DNA of 64,000 bases from Mycobacterium tilburgii (GTDB lineage: Bacteria > Actinomycetota > Actinomycetes > Mycobacteriales > Mycobacteriaceae). Location of the stretch: positions 1 through 64,000 of the forward strand of contig NZ_LR655693.1 of assembly GCF_902168065.1 (NCBI RefSeq), in the 5' to 3' direction. A program made the translations under genes and the position numbers. The notes below the pieces were generated by a model. The model searched no databases and had not been told where the DNA came from. It worked only from the letters and a program-made list of their open reading frames with translations. Shown here piece by piece: positions 1 to 10,619 of this stretch (position 1 is the first letter of the stretch; each line of letters opens with the position of its first letter).

Positions 1-589
1 GGGGTGCGGAGGACGGCGGTTGGACGGGCTCCGGCGGCGGGGTCGGGCCAGGGCTCGTGCTGGGACTCGGGCCCGCCTGCGAGTTGCCTAGCGCCAGCAG
101 CATTTCCGCGGTGTGCCGGGACAGCTGCCAGCCGCCCTGGAACGGCGCGAACTCCATCGGGAAGGTGAACGCGCTGTTGTTTCCCTGCGCGGTGTCCACG
201 GTGACGGTGGCGACGACGTTGGACGGATTCTTGTCCGACCATGCAATGTTGTTCGCCACGAACGACATTGGCAGATACCCGTTGTCCCGCAGCGCGTTAA
301 TGAATTTGTCCAGCGTGGTCCGGATCTCCGGGGTCGCGCCCTCGATAAGGTTCACCTTGTTGACGGTGGGAATACTGGGGTCGACGAGGCGGTTCAACAC
401 CTCTACCAATGCCTCGGGAACGGGCAGGGGAGCAGTCGGAGGAGCGGTGACGATCAACGGAGTGGACGTGGGCAACGGCATCGCGGTGCTACTCGACGGC
501 AGCACCTTTGGCTCGCTGTGCGAACAGGCCGCGAGCTCGATGGCCGCCGCGGCGGCGGTGCTTAAGGTTAACGATAGATGTCGACGCAT
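1..589 (-). CDS. lppK: LppK-like lipoprotein (3' end beyond window)
   Basis: Probable exported lipoprotein. Reading leftwards from ATG at 589, about 196 codons are open and no stop is met before position 1, so the C-terminus lies outside the window. The N-terminus has a basic start, an Ala-rich hydrophobic stretch and a lipobox (ELAAC) that would put the lipidated Cys near residue 23. The mature part is Pro/Ser/Thr-rich, followed by a small globular region (VNLIEGATPEIRTTLDKF, later AFTFPMEFAPFQGGWQLS) and a Pro-rich tail. It is divergent from mpa, as lppK (Rv2116) is in Mtb, where the protein is about 190 residues. The function of the family is not known. The assignment rests on lipobox, length and synteny. 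Confidence 0.8.
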   Translation of the reverse strand, partial: MRRHLSLTLSTAAAAAIELAACSHSEPKVLPSSSTAMPLPTSTPLIVTAPPTAPLPVPEALVEVLNRLVDPSIPTVNKVNLIEGATPEIRTTLDKFINALRDNGYLPMSFVANNIAWSDKNPSNVVATVTVDTAQGNNSAFTFPMEFAPFQGGWQLSRHTAEMLLALGNSQAGPSPSTSPGPTPPPEPVQPPSSAP

Positions 590-900
590 CCACTCGGGTC
601 GCCCGGGCTATTCGGCCAGGCCTGATGCCGGGAGTGCGGCCGAGGTTCCGGTCGTGCCTACTGGTGCAATGGAAGTCACAGTCGGAAACATGTTGGTGAT
701 GACAGCAGCCTGGCGATGCCTGTGGCGAGGCCTTTTGGGGTCACGGGGTGTTCTCTCGGTGGTGCCAAATCGACGTCGAGGGTACCAGCGGGAGCAACGA
801 CGCAACTTTTCACGGCATTTGACTACACGCAAGAACGGCCAATGGCCGGTAGCGTTGGAGTATCCACCGCATCAATATCGGGGCGGGAAAGGAGCGCAAG
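590..900. promoter_or_regulatory. Divergent lppK/mpa intergenic region
   Basis: About 310 bases with no convincing coding content, between the divergent starts of lppK and mpa. It must hold both promoters. A mycobacterial -10-like hexamer (TAGCGT, 850-855) lies 45 bases before mpa, and an AAAGGAG-type ribosome binding site (around 888-894) precedes the mpa ATG. No operator-like palindrome was recognised. Confidence 0.45.
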
Positions 901-2730
901 ATGGGTGACTCAGAGCGTTCTGAAGCATTCGGTATCAATCGTGAAACCGGCATGTCCAGCGAGGATGCGGCCGAGTTGGAACAGCTGCGTCGCGAAGCGG
1001 CGGCACTGCGTGAACAACTCGAACAGGCCACCGAATCGCACGGCGGCACCCGGTCCGCGCGCGATGTGCATCAACTCGAAGCGCGCATCGACTCGCTTGC
1101 CGCCCGCAATTCGAAATTAATGGAAACTCTCAAAGAGGCCCGCCAGCAGCTGCTGGCTCTGCGGGAGGAAGTCGATCGTCTCGGTCAGCCGCCGAGCGGC
1201 TACGGCGTGCTGCTCTCCGCGCACGAAGACGAGACGGTCGACGTGTTCACCTCGGGCCGCAAGATGCGCCTGACGTGCTCGCCGAACATCGATGTGTCAT
1301 CTCTGCGGAAGGGCCAGACGGTCCGCCTCAACGAGGCCCTGACCGTCGTCGAAGCCGGGAAGTTCGAGTCGGTGGGCGAGATCTCGACGTTGCGGGAGGT
1401 CCTCAACGACGGGCACCGCGCGCTAGTGGTCGGGCACTCCGACGAGGAGAGGATCGTCTGGCTCGCCGAACCACTGGTGGCCGAGGACCTGCCGGACGGA
1501 GTTACCGACGCACTCAACGACGACACCAGGCCGCGCAGGTTGCGGCCTGGCGATTCTCTGCTGGTCGACACCAAGGCCGGCTACGCCTTCGAGCGCATCC
1601 CCAAGGCCGAGGTCGAGGACCTGGTGCTGGAAGAGGTGCCCGACGTCAGCTACGAGGACATCGGTGGCCTGACCCGGCAGATCGAGCAGATCCGCGACGC
1701 CGTCGAGTTGCCGTTCCTGCACAAGGAGCTGTACCGCGAGTACGCGCTGCGGCCGCCCAAGGGCGTGTTGCTCTACGGCCCGCCCGGCTGCGGTAAGACG
1801 CTGATCGCCAAGGCCGTCGCCAACTCGTTGGCCAAGAAGATGGCGGAGGTGCGCGGCGACGACGTCCGCGAGGCCAAGAGCTACTTCCTCAACATCAAGG
1901 GCCCCGAGCTGCTGAACAAGTTCGTTGGCGAGACCGAACGTCACATCCGGCTGATCTTCCAGCGGGCGCGGGAAAAGGCGTCCGGGGGCACCCCGGTGAT
2001 CGTGTTCTTCGACGAGATGGACTCGATCTTCCGGACCCGCGGCACCGGCGTCTCCTCCGACGTCGAGACCACGGTGGTGCCGCAGCTGCTGAGCGAGATT
2101 GACGGTGTCGAGGGACTCGAGAACGTCATCGTGATCGGCGCCTCCAACCGTGAGGACATGATCGACCCCGCGATCCTGCGGCCGGGACGGCTGGACGTAA
2201 AGATCAAGATCGAGCGCCCGGATGCCGAAGCGGCACAGGACATCTTCTCCAAGTACCTGGTCGAGTCGCTGCCGGTGCACGCCGACGACCTCGCCGAGTT
2301 CGACGGCGACCGCGGCGCCTGCATCCGAGCGATGATCGAGAAGGTCGTCGAGCGGATGTACGCCGAGATCGACGACAACCGATTCCTGGAGGTCACCTAC
2401 GCCAACGGTGACAAGGAAGTCATGTACTTCAAGGACTTCAACTCCGGGGCCATGATCCAGAACGTCGTCGACCGGGCGAAGAAGAACGCGATCAAGTCGG
2501 TGCTGGAGATCGGTCAGCCCGGTCTGCGTATCCAGCACCTGCTCGACTCGATCGTCGACGAGTTCGCCGAGAACGAGGACCTGCCCAACACCACCAACCC
2601 CGATGACTGGGCGCGGATCTCGGGCAAGAAGGGCGAGCGGATCGTCTACATCCGCACCTTGGTCACCGGCAAGTCGTCGAGCGCGTCGCGCGCCATCGAC
2701 ACCGAATCAAACCTGGGCCAGTACTTGTAG
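901..2730 (+). CDS. mpa: Proteasome-associated AAA+ ATPase Mpa/ARC
   Basis: Hexameric ATPase that recognises Pup-tagged proteins, unfolds them and feeds them into the 20S proteasome. The 609 residues equal the length of the Mtb protein. Order: N-terminal coiled coil rich in Glu/Arg/Leu (about 20-95) that binds Pup, OB-fold region (about 100-240), AAA module with Walker A GPPGCGKT (293-300), Walker B ending FFDEMD (D371 E372) and an Arg-finger region. The C-terminus is GQYL, the penultimate-Tyr motif that docks into the proteasome alpha ring. A ribosome binding site lies just upstream of ATG. The gene is intact. In Mtb it sits next to the pup/dop genes, as here, although the two genes between mpa and dop have decayed. 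Confidence 0.97.
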   Translation: MGDSERSEAFGINRETGMSSEDAAELEQLRREAAALREQLEQATESHGGTRSARDVHQLEARIDSLAARNSKLMETLKEARQQLLALREEVDRLGQPPSGYGVLLSAHEDETVDVFTSGRKMRLTCSPNIDVSSLRKGQTVRLNEALTVVEAGKFESVGEISTLREVLNDGHRALVVGHSDEERIVWLAEPLVAEDLPDGVTDALNDDTRPRRLRPGDSLLVDTKAGYAFERIPKAEVEDLVLEEVPDVSYEDIGGLTRQIEQIRDAVELPFLHKELYREYALRPPKGVLLYGPPGCGKTLIAKAVANSLAKKMAEVRGDDVREAKSYFLNIKGPELLNKFVGETERHIRLIFQRAREKASGGTPVIVFFDEMDSIFRTRGTGVSSDVETTVVPQLLSEIDGVEGLENVIVIGASNREDMIDPAILRPGRLDVKIKIERPDAEAAQDIFSKYLVESLPVHADDLAEFDGDRGACIRAMIEKVVERMYAEIDDNRFLEVTYANGDKEVMYFKDFNSGAMIQNVVDRAKKNAIKSVLEIGQPGLRIQHLLDSIVDEFAENEDLPNTTNPDDWARISGKKGERIVYIRTLVTGKSSSASRAIDTESNLGQYL

Positions 2731-2757
2731 GGGCGGGCCACACCCGGTCGTGGTCTG

Positions 2758-3352
2758 GCTCAGTCGAATTCGAACGAGTAGCTGTTGGTCAGACCTGCGT
2801 GACGCGTGCGGGTCGCGTCGTGGTGTCGACCCGCAGCGTCTCGGTGAGCACGCGCGGCTGGTAGCCCCATCCCGGCGGCAGGGTGAGCGGCCGGCCAAGT
2901 CGGCGCTCGACAGGTCGGGGTCGGCGACTTGGCTCCAGGTCTGCATCACCCAGCGCCCGCCGTCAGGATCGATCAGCTCGTAGATCTCTTCGCCGGCGTT
3001 GAAGACGAAGACGGTGTTGCGGGTGACTTCGTTGACGGTGTACGGCGCGGGGTTCATCGACGACAGCGCCACAGTGGCCTGCTTGACCATCTCGATGCCG
3101 CCGAACGTCATTCGTTCCTGCAAGCCGTCGGTCTGCTTCTCGATCGCGTTCATCGGCCAGTAGCTCGGACCGTTGAGCGGGGGCGGTGGCCACACCGTGT
3201 TCGACGGCGATGTCCTGCGGGTCGAGCTTCGACCACAGCTCGGCCGGACAGTCGTTGAGCGGGAAGCTGTTGTAGACCGTTGCCTGCGGAACGGATTCGC
3301 TGACCTCGACGAGTAGTACTTCGCCATAACGCTTTCCGGACAAGTCGGGCAT
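2758..3352 (-). pseudogene. Rv2114-like conserved hypothetical, frameshifted
   Basis: A decayed gene on the strand opposite mpa and dop, in the place of Mtb Rv2114 (function unknown). Coherent protein sequence continues in changing frames: MPDLSGKRYGEVLLVEVSES from ATG 3352, then after a shift near 3185 a block with YWPMNAIEKQTDGLQERMTF and VFVFNAGEEIYELIDPDG, then after a shift near 2895 LTLPPGWGYQPRVLTETLRV, and finally TNSYSFEFD before a stop near 2758. At least two, probably three, indels break it. The combined length (about 200 codons) fits an originally complete gene. No catalytic motif was recognised. Confidence 0.75.
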
Positions 3353-4546
3353 GTGCTCGGACGCTTTCTGTCGTGGCGTGCTCGTGGGCGAGGCTGCCGT
3401 GGTAGCGGTTGCGTGCGGTCAGCGTGGTGTGCAGGTCGTCGATCAGCGGGTCGAGGAACATGCCCGGCATTCGTCGTCGACCGCACGGGTGCTGATGTAC
3501 ATGAACGTCAGCGCGCCGATGAACAGTGCAGGTGTGGATCAGCGAATCGGGTACCCGGAACGTTAAGCCGAACACCGTCGAGGTCATGATGTCGGTGTGC
3601 GTCCACTCCACTGATCAGCGGCGGCGTCAGGAGATCAGGACCAGGATCAGATACTATGGTGGCCCCGACGGCGGCCACCACCAGGATCTCGATCAGTTGC
3701 GACACGGCCGGCAGGAACAACCACGTTGAGGCTTTCGATCCGGGTGAGCGGCAGGCGCTGCGACGGATCGGGCATCGCCGCAAACGGTGTGCCGGTTAGG
3801 CTTTCGCCGCTCTCCGGCGGCGCGGTCGCCGACTTCAGCAGCGGCCGAACACGTACCACGGTCTTGGACACGACGAAGGTCCCCGCGATGGTGAGCAGGA
3901 AGACAATCGCCAATGTCAGCCGCTGCCTGCTGATGTGCGCAGCCATCAGCCAGACATAGGTGTTGAAGAACACCAACGCGGTCAGCAGGACGATGGGCAG
4001 GGCCCGCACCGCCAGCGCGCCGACCGTGGACAGATGCTACAGGGTCATCGCACCGACCACGTGATCACCGTAGCCGACACCGCAGCCGGTCAGCACCAGT
4101 ATGACGGCGTCTCGGATCAGCTGAATCGGACCGGATTCGATGACGCCGCACGTGACGGCGAAGGCCACCGACGCGGTCGAGACGGCGGCGCGGGTGCGCC
4201 CGCCGGAAACCCGGGACACCAGCCAGCCGAGCAGGGCGGCCAGCGGGATCGCCGCCGCGAGTAGGGCCAGGATCACCCACTGCGAGCTGGTCGGCGTGTT
4301 CCGGATGAAGACGTCGTTGCTGTCGCTGACGAAATACACACCCAGCAGGCAGCCTTGCACCGCGGCCCAGGCCGCCGCCATCGGCCCCGCGGCGTCAGCA
4401 CCGACGGCAGACCGCGGTCCAGAAACCACTGTTCCGCCGCCTTCCGGCGGGCGCGGGCGGCGCGCCGAATTAGCCGAATTACATCTACACCGGGGGACCC
4501 TAAAGGGCGCGTCGGCAACGTGCTGGCAGATTTCGCGGCACGTCAA
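3353..4546 (-). pseudogene. Rv2113-like integral membrane protein, decayed
   Basis: Remnant of a multi-spanning membrane protein corresponding in position to Mtb Rv2113 (about 400 residues, function unknown). Hydrophobic segments survive in separate frames, for example VILALLAAAIPLAALLGWLV (about 4210-4270) and IVLLTALVFFNTYVWLMAA with ILVFLLTIAGTFVV-type sequence (about 3880-4000). The C-terminal piece reads PLIDDLHTTLTARNRYHGSL (about 3400-3460). Several stops and frame changes separate these blocks. It ends directly at the start of the Rv2114-like remnant, suggesting a former two-gene operon. Confidence 0.65.
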
Positions 4547-4583
4547 GGCGGTCCCCCAGCGCGGGGACTCCGCGCCGCTTGCC

Positions 4584-4589
4584 TAGGCT
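4584..4589 (+). promoter_or_regulatory. -10 element for leaderless dop transcript
   Basis: TAGGCT matches the mycobacterial TANNNT -10 pattern and ends 6 bases before the dop ATG. This spacing would start transcription at or near the A of ATG, giving a leaderless mRNA. No Shine-Dalgarno sequence is visible before this start. Confidence 0.5.
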
Positions 4590-4595
4590 GGTGGC

Positions 4596-6104
4596 ATGCA
4601 ACGGATTATCGGGACGGAGGTCGAGTACGGCATTTCGTCGCCGTCTGACCCGACCGCCAACCCGATCCTGACATCGACCCAAGCGGTGCTGGCCTACGCG
4701 GCCGCCGCCGGCATTCAGCGCGCCAAGCGCACCCGCTGGGACTACGAGGTGGAATCGCCGCTGCGCGATGCCCGCGGTTTCGACCTGAGCCGCTCGGCCG
4801 GGCCGCCGCCGGTGGTCGATGCGGACGAGGTCGGCGCGGCCAACATGATCCTGACCAACGGGGCGCGGCTCTACGTCGATCACGCCCACCCCGAATACTC
4901 CGCGCCCGAGTGCACCGACCCGCTGGACGCGGTGATCTGGGACAAGGCCGGCGAGCGGGTGATGGAGGCCGCCGCCAGGCACGTCGCCAGCGTGCCGGGC
5001 GCCGCCAAGCTGCAGCTGTACAAGAACAACGTCGACGGCAAAGGCGCGTCGTACGGAGCGCACGAGAACTATCTGATGTCGCGGCAGACGCCGTTCTCGG
5101 CGATCATCGCCGGGCTCACCCCGTTTTTCGTGTCCCGCCAGGTGGTCACCGGCTCCGGCCGGGTCGGCATCGGGTCCTCCGGCGACGAGCCCGGTTTTCA
5201 GCTGTCCCAGCGCTCCGACTACATCGAGGTCGAGGTCGGGCTGGAGACCACGCTCAAGCGCGGCATCATCAACACCCGCGACGAACCGCACGCGGACGCC
5301 GACCGGTACCGCCGGTTGCACGTCATCATCGGTGACGCCAACCTCGCCGAGACGTCGACCTACCTCAAGCTGGGCACCACGGCCCTGGTCCTGGATCTGA
5401 TCGAAGAGGGCCCGCAGCACGGCATCGACCTCAGCGATCTCGCGCTGGCCCGTCCGGTGCACGCGGTCCATGCCATCAGCCGCGACCCGTCGCTGCGGGT
5501 GGCGGTGGCGCTGGCCGACGGTAGGGAACTGACCGGCCTTGCGCTGCAACGGATTTACCTTGACCGGGTGGCGAAGCTGGTCGACGGCCGCGACCCCGAT
5601 CCGCGTGCCTCAGACATCGTCGAGACGTGGGCGAACGTGCTCGACCTGCTGGAGTGCGATCCGATGGAATGTGCCGAGCTGCTGGACTGGCCGGCCAAGC
5701 TGCGGCTGTTGGAGGGCTTCCGGCAGCGGGAGCATCTGAGCTGGTCGGCATCGCGATTGCACCTGGTGGACCTGCAGTATTCCGATGTCCGGCTGGACAA
5801 GGGTCTGTACAACCGGCTGGTCGCGCGCGGCTCGATGAAGCGGCTCGTCACCGAGCAGCAGGTGCTCGACGCGGTCGATAATCCGCCGACCGACACCCGC
5901 GCGTACTTCCGTGGCGAATGCCTGCGCCGGTTCGGGGCCGACATCGCCGCGGCCAGTTGGGACTCGGTGATTTTCGATCTCGGTGGCGATTCACTGGTGC
6001 GCATCCCGACGCTGGAGCCGCTGCGGGGCAGCAAGGCCCACGTCGGAGCGCTACTGGACTCGGTGGACAGCGCAGTTCAACTCGTGGAACAACTGACTAG
6101 CTGA
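4596..6104 (+). CDS. dop: Deamidase/depupylase of Pup (Dop)
   Basis: Deamidates the C-terminal Gln of Pup to Glu so that PafA can ligate it, and also removes Pup from substrates. It has the glutamine-synthetase-like fold shared with PafA. The N-terminus [18 protein letters not shown] carries the metal-binding Glu motif typical of the family, followed by the Dop-specific loop. Asp95 in [14 protein letters not shown] is at the position of the proposed catalytic aspartate. [19 protein letters not shown] is the conserved ATP/Mg-binding block. The 502 residues fit the family when this ATG is used, and the -10 hexamer just upstream supports it. The gene is intact and lies 103 bases before pup. Confidence 0.96.
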   Translation: MQRIIGTEVEYGISSPSDPTANPILTSTQAVLAYAAAAGIQRAKRTRWDYEVESPLRDARGFDLSRSAGPPPVVDADEVGAANMILTNGARLYVDHAHPEYSAPECTDPLDAVIWDKAGERVMEAAARHVASVPGAAKLQLYKNNVDGKGASYGAHENYLMSRQTPFSAIIAGLTPFFVSRQVVTGSGRVGIGSSGDEPGFQLSQRSDYIEVEVGLETTLKRGIINTRDEPHADADRYRRLHVIIGDANLAETSTYLKLGTTALVLDLIEEGPQHGIDLSDLALARPVHAVHAISRDPSLRVAVALADGRELTGLALQRIYLDRVAKLVDGRDPDPRASDIVETWANVLDLLECDPMECAELLDWPAKLRLLEGFRQREHLSWSASRLHLVDLQYSDVRLDKGLYNRLVARGSMKRLVTEQQVLDAVDNPPTDTRAYFRGECLRRFGADIAAASWDSVIFDLGGDSLVRIPTLEPLRGSKAHVGALLDSVDSAVQLVEQLTS

Positions 6105-6139
6105 GGCTTGTTAAGCAAAGACCGGCGGGTGCGACCCGG

Positions 6140-6145
6140 TACTGT
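6140..6145 (+). promoter_or_regulatory. Possible -10 element upstream of pup
   Basis: TACTGT fits TANNNT and would start transcription about 55-60 bases before pup. A strong purine-rich ribosome binding site (AGGAGGAG, around 6197-6204) follows. The assignment rests on the hexamer only; no convincing -35 was seen. Confidence 0.3.
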
Positions 6146-6207
6146 AGAGATACCAGCGGGCGTGTTTACCGGCCGTAAACAGGGCCCACACGAAGCAGGA
6201 GGAGGCG

Positions 6208-6402
6208 ATGGCGCAGGAGCAGACCAAGCGTGGCGGTGGTGGCGACGACGACGATGATGTCGTCGGCACGACGGCTGCCGGCCAGGAGCGTCGCGAGAAA
6301 CTGACCGAGGAAACCGACGATCTGCTCGACGAGATTGACGACGTCCTGGAGGAAAACGCGGAGGACTTCGTCCGTGCGTACGTCCAAAAGGGCGGACAGT
6401 GA
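6208..6402 (+). CDS. pup: Prokaryotic ubiquitin-like protein Pup
   Basis: Small protein modifier conjugated to lysines of proteins destined for the proteasome. 64 residues, acidic and mostly disordered, with a poly-Asp run after the start and a central helix ([20 protein letters not shown]) that binds the Mpa coiled coil. It ends GGQ, so the genome-encoded form must be deamidated by Dop before PafA can use it. A very good ribosome binding site (AGGAGG) precedes ATG. The last codons overlap the GTG start of prcB by 4 bases, indicating translational coupling of modifier and protease. Confidence 0.98.
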   Translation: MAQEQTKRGGGGDDDDDVVGTTAAGQERREKLTEETDDLLDEIDDVLEENAEDFVRAYVQKGGQ

Positions 6403-7286
6403 CCTGGTCGTTCCCTGATCTTTTAACCACCAACACGGCCCTTCCCGGATTTTCTGCTGTCAATACCTCGTCGTTCGCCGACTTGTTGCGTCGCGAGGCA
6501 CCGGAATTGCTACCCGCGGTTCTCGGCGGCGGCAAATCCGGGGGGCAGCCCGGTGGGGACGCCGCGCACTTGCCGCACGGCACCACGATCGTCGCGCTGA
6601 AATACCCGGGCGGTGTCCTGATCGCCGGTGACCGGCGCTCGACCCAGGGCAGCATGATCGCCGGCCGGGACGTCAAGAAGGTGTACATCACCGACGACTA
6701 CACCGCGACAGGCATCGCGGGCACGGCCGCGATCGCGGTCGAATTCGCCCGCCTCTACGCCGTCGAGCTCGAGCACTACGAGAAGCTGGAAGGCGTGCCA
6801 CTGACGTTCGCCGGCAAGGTGAACAGGCTGGCGATCATGGTGCGCGGCAACCTGCCCGCCGCCATGCAGGGACTGGTCGCGCTGCCGCTATTGGTGGGCT
6901 ACGACATCCATGCTGCCGACGCGGAAACCGCCGGGCGCATCGTGTCGTTCGACGCGGCGGGCGGCTGGAGCATCGAGGAAGAGGGCTACCAGTCGGTGGG
7001 GTCGGGATCGTTCTTCGCCAAGTCCTCGATGAAGAAGTTGTACGCCCAAGTCACCGACTTCGATTCCGCGCTGCGGGTTGCCGTGGAGGCGCTCTACGAC
7101 GCCGCCGACGACGATTCCGCCACGGGCGGACCGGATTTGGTGCGTGGCATCTTTCCGACGGCGGTCACCATCAGCGCCGAAGGCGCGGTCGAGGTGACCG
7201 GGGGGCGGATCGCCGAATTGGCTCGCCAGGTCATCGAAAGCCGCTCGCGCGCCGACACTTTCGGCCCGGATGGCGGTGAGAAGTGA
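6399..7286 (+). CDS. prcB: 20S proteasome beta subunit
   Basis: Catalytic subunit of the 20S core, an N-terminal-nucleophile hydrolase made as a propeptide form. GTG start at 6399 overlaps the pup stop. Residues 1-61 are the propeptide, and processing between Gly61 and Thr62 ([13 protein letters not shown]) exposes the catalytic threonine. Asp and Lys of the active site are recognisable in [20 protein letters not shown]. Total 295 residues, close to the Mtb length. It is followed by prcA with a 4-base overlap, so pup-prcB-prcA forms one coupled unit. No sign of decay. Confidence 0.97.
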   Translation: MTWSFPDLLTTNTALPGFSAVNTSSFADLLRREAPELLPAVLGGGKSGGQPGGDAAHLPHGTTIVALKYPGGVLIAGDRRSTQGSMIAGRDVKKVYITDDYTATGIAGTAAIAVEFARLYAVELEHYEKLEGVPLTFAGKVNRLAIMVRGNLPAAMQGLVALPLLVGYDIHAADAETAGRIVSFDAAGGWSIEEEGYQSVGSGSFFAKSSMKKLYAQVTDFDSALRVAVEALYDAADDDSATGGPDLVRGIFPTAVTISAEGAVEVTGGRIAELARQVIESRSRADTFGPDGGEK

Positions 7287-8038
7287 GTTTCCCGTATTTT
7301 ATCTCGCCCGAACAGGCGATGCGTGAGCGCAGCGAACTGGCGCGTAAGGGCATCGCTCGGGGCCGCAGCGTGGTGGTGCTGGCCTACTCGGATGGGGTGC
7401 TGTTCGTTGCAGAGAACCCGTCGCGGTCGCTGCAGAAGATCAGCGAACTCTACGACCGGGTGGGTTTCGCCGCGGTCGGCAGGTTCAATGAATTCGACAA
7501 TCTGCGGCGCGGCGGCATCCAGCTCGCCGACACCCGCGGCTACGCTTACGATCGCCGCGACGTCACCGGCCGGCAGCTTGCCAACGTGTACGCGCAGACA
7601 CTCGGTACCATTTTCACCGAGCAGGCCAAGCCGTACGAAGTCGAGCTGTGCGTCGCCGAGGTGGCTCACTACGGCGAGACGAAAGCGCCTGAGATGTATC
7701 GGATCACCTACGACGGGTCGATCGCCGACGAGCCGCACTTCGTGGTGATGGGCGGCACCACCGAGCCGATCACGGCCGCGCTCAAGGACTCGTACGCCGA
7801 AAACGCCGACCTGCACGACGCCCTGGGTGTTGCGGTCAACGCGCTGCGGGCGGGCGCCGCGGAATCCTCCAACGGTGACCAGCCGGCCCTGGACGTCGGC
7901 AGCCTGGAAGTCGCGATCCTGGACGCCAACCGGCCGCGGCGCGCGTTTCAGCGGATCGGACGGTCCGCCCTGGAAAACCTCCTCCAGGAGACGGATTCCA
8001 AACGCCCGAAGCCGAAGAAATCCGGCGACGATTCCTAG
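7283..8038 (+). CDS. prcA: 20S proteasome alpha subunit
   Basis: Forms the outer alpha rings of the core particle and gates substrate entry; Mpa docks here. The GTG start gives [20 protein letters not shown], the conserved gating N-terminus. The body has the proteasome fold with [20 protein letters not shown]. The 251 residues end in a Lys-rich hydrophilic tail. It overlaps prcB by 4 bases. The next gene is pafA after only 88 bases, whereas PE/PPE genes and IS elements are inserted at this place in Mtb. Confidence 0.97.
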   Translation: MSFPYFISPEQAMRERSELARKGIARGRSVVVLAYSDGVLFVAENPSRSLQKISELYDRVGFAAVGRFNEFDNLRRGGIQLADTRGYAYDRRDVTGRQLANVYAQTLGTIFTEQAKPYEVELCVAEVAHYGETKAPEMYRITYDGSIADEPHFVVMGGTTEPITAALKDSYAENADLHDALGVAVNALRAGAAESSNGDQPALDVGSLEVAILDANRPRRAFQRIGRSALENLLQETDSKRPKPKKSGDDS

Positions 8039-8113
8039 GTCGGTTGCGGCCTGATTTGCGGTCCGTTTTGTCCCGTGGGCGCGGCTTGCTCATTTTCCTG
8101 CGGGGACAGCAAG

Positions 8114-8119
8114 TACGCT
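8114..8119 (+). promoter_or_regulatory. -10 element for leaderless pafA transcript
   Basis: TACGCT (TANNNT type) is separated by 7 bases from the GTG start of pafA. This spacing predicts a transcript beginning at the start codon, and no Shine-Dalgarno is visible, so pafA probably has its own leaderless promoter. Confidence 0.55.
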
Positions 8120-8126
8120 CAATTGT

Positions 8127-9485
8127 GTGCAGCGACGAATCATGGGCATCGAGACCGAGTTCGGTGTCACCTGCACATTCCACGGCCATCGAAGGCTGAG
8201 CCCGGACGAGGTAGCCCGCTACCTTTTTCGCCGGGTGGTGTCCTGGGGTCGCAGCTCCAACGTCTTTTTGCGTAACGGCGCCCGCCTTTACCTCGACGTC
8301 GGCAGTCACCCCGAGTATGCCACCGCCGAGTGCGACAGTCTGGTGCAGCTGGTCACGCATGACCGGGCCGGGGAATGGGTGCTGGAGGACCTACTGGTCG
8401 ACGCCGAACAGCGGCTTGCCGACGAAGGCATCGGCGGCGACATCTATCTGTTCAAGAACAACACGGACTCGGCGGGCAACTCCTACGGCTGCCACGAGAA
8501 CTACCTGATCGTGCGTGCCGGCGAGTTCTCCCGTATCTCCGACGTGCTGCTGCCGTTTCTGGTCACCCGTCAGTTGATCTGCGGGGCCGGCAAGGTGCTG
8601 CAGACCCCCAAGGCGGCGACGTTCTGCCTCTCCCAACGCGCCGAGCACATCTGGGAAGGCGTCTCTTCGGCGACCACGCGGAGCCGTCCGATCATCAACA
8701 CCCGCGACGAGCCGCACGCGGACGCCGAGAAGTACCGGCGGCTGCACGTCATCGTCGGCGATTCTAACATGTGCGAGACCACCACGATGCTCAAGGTGGG
8801 GACCGCGGCGCTGGTGCTCGAGATGATCGAGGCCGGGGTGCCGTTTCGCGACTTCTCGCTGGACAACCCGATCCGCGCCATCCGGGAGGTCAGCCACGAC
8901 GTCACGGGTCGGCGGCCGGTCCGGTTGGCGGGTGGGCGGCAGGCCAGCGCGTTGGACATCCAGCGCGAGTACTACAGCCGCGCCGTCGAGCACCTGCAGA
9001 CCCGCGAACCCAACGCGCAGATCGAACAGGTTGTCGACCTGTGGGGCCGTCAGCTCGACGCCGTCGAGAGCCAGGACTTCGCCAAGGTCGACACCGAGAT
9101 CGACTGGGTGATCAAGCGCAGGCTGTTCCAGCGCTACCAGGACCGCTACAACATGGAGCTGTCCGACCCCAAGATCGCTCAGCTGGACCTCGCGTACCAC
9201 GACATCAAACGCGGCCGCGGCGTCTTCGACCTGTTGCAGCGCAAGGTCCTGGCGGCGCGCGTCACCACGGACGAGGACATCGCCGAGGCCGTCGACAATC
9301 CGCCGCAAACCACCCGCGCGCGGCTGCGCGGCGAGTTCATCAGCGCCGCCCAGGCGGCCGGGCGCGACTTCACCGTGGACTGGGTGCACCTCAAGCTCAA
9401 CGACCAGGCGCAGCGGACCGTGCTGTGCAAGGACCCGTTCCGGGCCGTCGACGAGCGGGTGAAGCGGCTCATCACCAGCATGTAA
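8127..9485 (+). CDS. pafA: Pup--protein ligase PafA
   Basis: ATP-dependent ligase that joins the C-terminal Glu of deamidated Pup to substrate lysines. It is a paralogue of Dop: [13 protein letters not shown] carries the catalytic Glu near residue 9, [15 protein letters not shown] includes the catalytic Asp region, and [20 protein letters not shown] is the shared nucleotide block. The 452 residues match Mtb exactly with the GTG start at 8127, which the upstream -10 hexamer also supports. It lacks the Dop loop, as expected. Intact. It is followed by pafB after 126 bases. Confidence 0.97.
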   Translation: MQRRIMGIETEFGVTCTFHGHRRLSPDEVARYLFRRVVSWGRSSNVFLRNGARLYLDVGSHPEYATAECDSLVQLVTHDRAGEWVLEDLLVDAEQRLADEGIGGDIYLFKNNTDSAGNSYGCHENYLIVRAGEFSRISDVLLPFLVTRQLICGAGKVLQTPKAATFCLSQRAEHIWEGVSSATTRSRPIINTRDEPHADAEKYRRLHVIVGDSNMCETTTMLKVGTAALVLEMIEAGVPFRDFSLDNPIRAIREVSHDVTGRRPVRLAGGRQASALDIQREYYSRAVEHLQTREPNAQIEQVVDLWGRQLDAVESQDFAKVDTEIDWVIKRRLFQRYQDRYNMELSDPKIAQLDLAYHDIKRGRGVFDLLQRKVLAARVTTDEDIAEAVDNPPQTTRARLRGEFISAAQAAGRDFTVDWVHLKLNDQAQRTVLCKDPFRAVDERVKRLITSM

Positions 9486-9598
9486 ACCGCGGGTGCTTGC
9501 CGCACGCGTACCGCCGTGGTTGCCACACGGGACACGTGTGACGTGAGTGGCTCATGTGTCGCACGGCCCGTCGGCGCACGCCACGCGTCATCGCCATC

Positions 9599-9604
9599 TA
9601 ATCT
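9599..9604 (+). promoter_or_regulatory. -10 element for leaderless pafB transcript
   Basis: TAATCT (TANNNT type) lies 7 bases before ATG at 9612. This argues for a leaderless start there rather than at an upstream in-frame GTG, which would add about 32 residues without family similarity. Confidence 0.55.
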
Positions 9605-9611
9605 GGAGCAA

Positions 9612-10619
9612 ATGGCGACCTCGAAAGTCGAACGGCTGGTCAATCTCGTCATCGCCTTGCTGTCCACTCGCGGCTACATCACCGCGGAGAAGATCCGGTC
9701 CAGCGTGGCCGGCTACTCGGAAAGCCCTAGCCTCGAAGCCTTTTTCCGAATGTTCGAGCGGGACAAGAACGAACTGCGCGACCTCGGCATCCCGCTCGAG
9801 GTGGGCCGGGTATCGGCGATGGACCCCACCGAGGGCTACCGGATCAACCGGGACGCCTACTCGTTGCCGCCGGTCGAGCTGACTGCCGACGAGGCCGCCG
9901 CTGTGGCCGTCGCCACCCAGCTGTGGGAATCAACGGAAATGATCACCGCGACCCAGGGCGCGTTGCTCAAGCTGCGGGCCGCCGGGGTCGACGTCGACCC
10001 GTTGGACACCGGCGCACAGGTGGCGATCGCCTCGCCGGAGGGGCTCCCGGGTCTGCGCGGCTCGGAGGAGGTGCTCGGAATCCTGTTGTCCGCCATCGAT
10101 TCCCGACAAGCGGTGCAATTCCCGCACCGGCCGTCGCGCACCGAGCCGTACACCCTGCGCACCGTCGAACCGTGGGGCGTGGTGACCGAGAAGGGGCGCT
10201 GGTATCTGGTCGGCCACGACCGTGACCGCGACGCGACCCGCACCTTCCGGCTGTCGCGCATCGGCGCCGACGCGCAGCCGATCGGCCCGCCCGGCGCCGT
10301 CACCGTGCCCGACGGCGTCGACCTGCGCAAGATCGTCGCCCAGACGGTCAGCGAAGCCTCCGGGACGTCCACCGGGGCTCAGGCGCTGGTGTGGGTCGCC
10401 GACGGGCGGGCCACCGCGTTGCGCCGCGCCGGACGATCCACCGGCGCCCGGCAGCTGGGCGGGCGCGACGGCGAGGTGATCGAGATCGAGACCGGCTCGC
10501 TCGACGGCCTGGCGCGTGAGGTCGCCGGGTACGGCGCCGACGCGGTCGTCCTCGAGCCGCAGGCGCTGCGCGACGATGTGGTGGCCCGGCTGCGTGCGCA
10601 CAAGGAGTGGCAGCCGTGA
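9612..10619 (+). CDS. pafB: WYL-domain transcriptional activator PafB
   Basis: Subunit of the PafBC regulator, which in mycobacteria activates the RecA-independent DNA damage response. It has an N-terminal winged helix-turn-helix (about 1-70, MATSKVERLVNLVIALLSTR), a central WYL domain (about 150-235) and a C-terminal WCX-type extension. The 335 residues from ATG 9612 agree with the Mtb protein (332). It overlaps pafC by 4 bases, consistent with the two proteins forming a heterodimer. Intact. Confidence 0.93.
   Translation: MATSKVERLVNLVIALLSTRGYITAEKIRSSVAGYSESPSLEAFFRMFERDKNELRDLGIPLEVGRVSAMDPTEGYRINRDAYSLPPVELTADEAAAVAVATQLWESTEMITATQGALLKLRAAGVDVDPLDTGAQVAIASPEGLPGLRGSEEVLGILLSAIDSRQAVQFPHRPSRTEPYTLRTVEPWGVVTEKGRWYLVGHDRDRDATRTFRLSRIGADAQPIGPPGAVTVPDGVDLRKIVAQTVSEASGTSTGAQALVWVADGRATALRRAGRSTGARQLGGRDGEVIEIETGSLDGLAREVAGYGADAVVLEPQALRDDVVARLRAHKEWQP

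Noticed and set aside
57..908. Long plus-strand open frame opposite lppK
   Set aside because: Its sequence is antisense to the well-supported lipoprotein gene and has no domain or usual codon pattern.
1423..2538. 371-codon minus-strand frame inside mpa
   Set aside because: High-GC antisense shadow of mpa; composition is Val/Leu/Gly/Asp-rich with no family match.
9516..9611. Upstream in-frame start of pafB
   Set aside because: Adds residues with no similarity and would lie upstream of the -10 hexamer at 9599.
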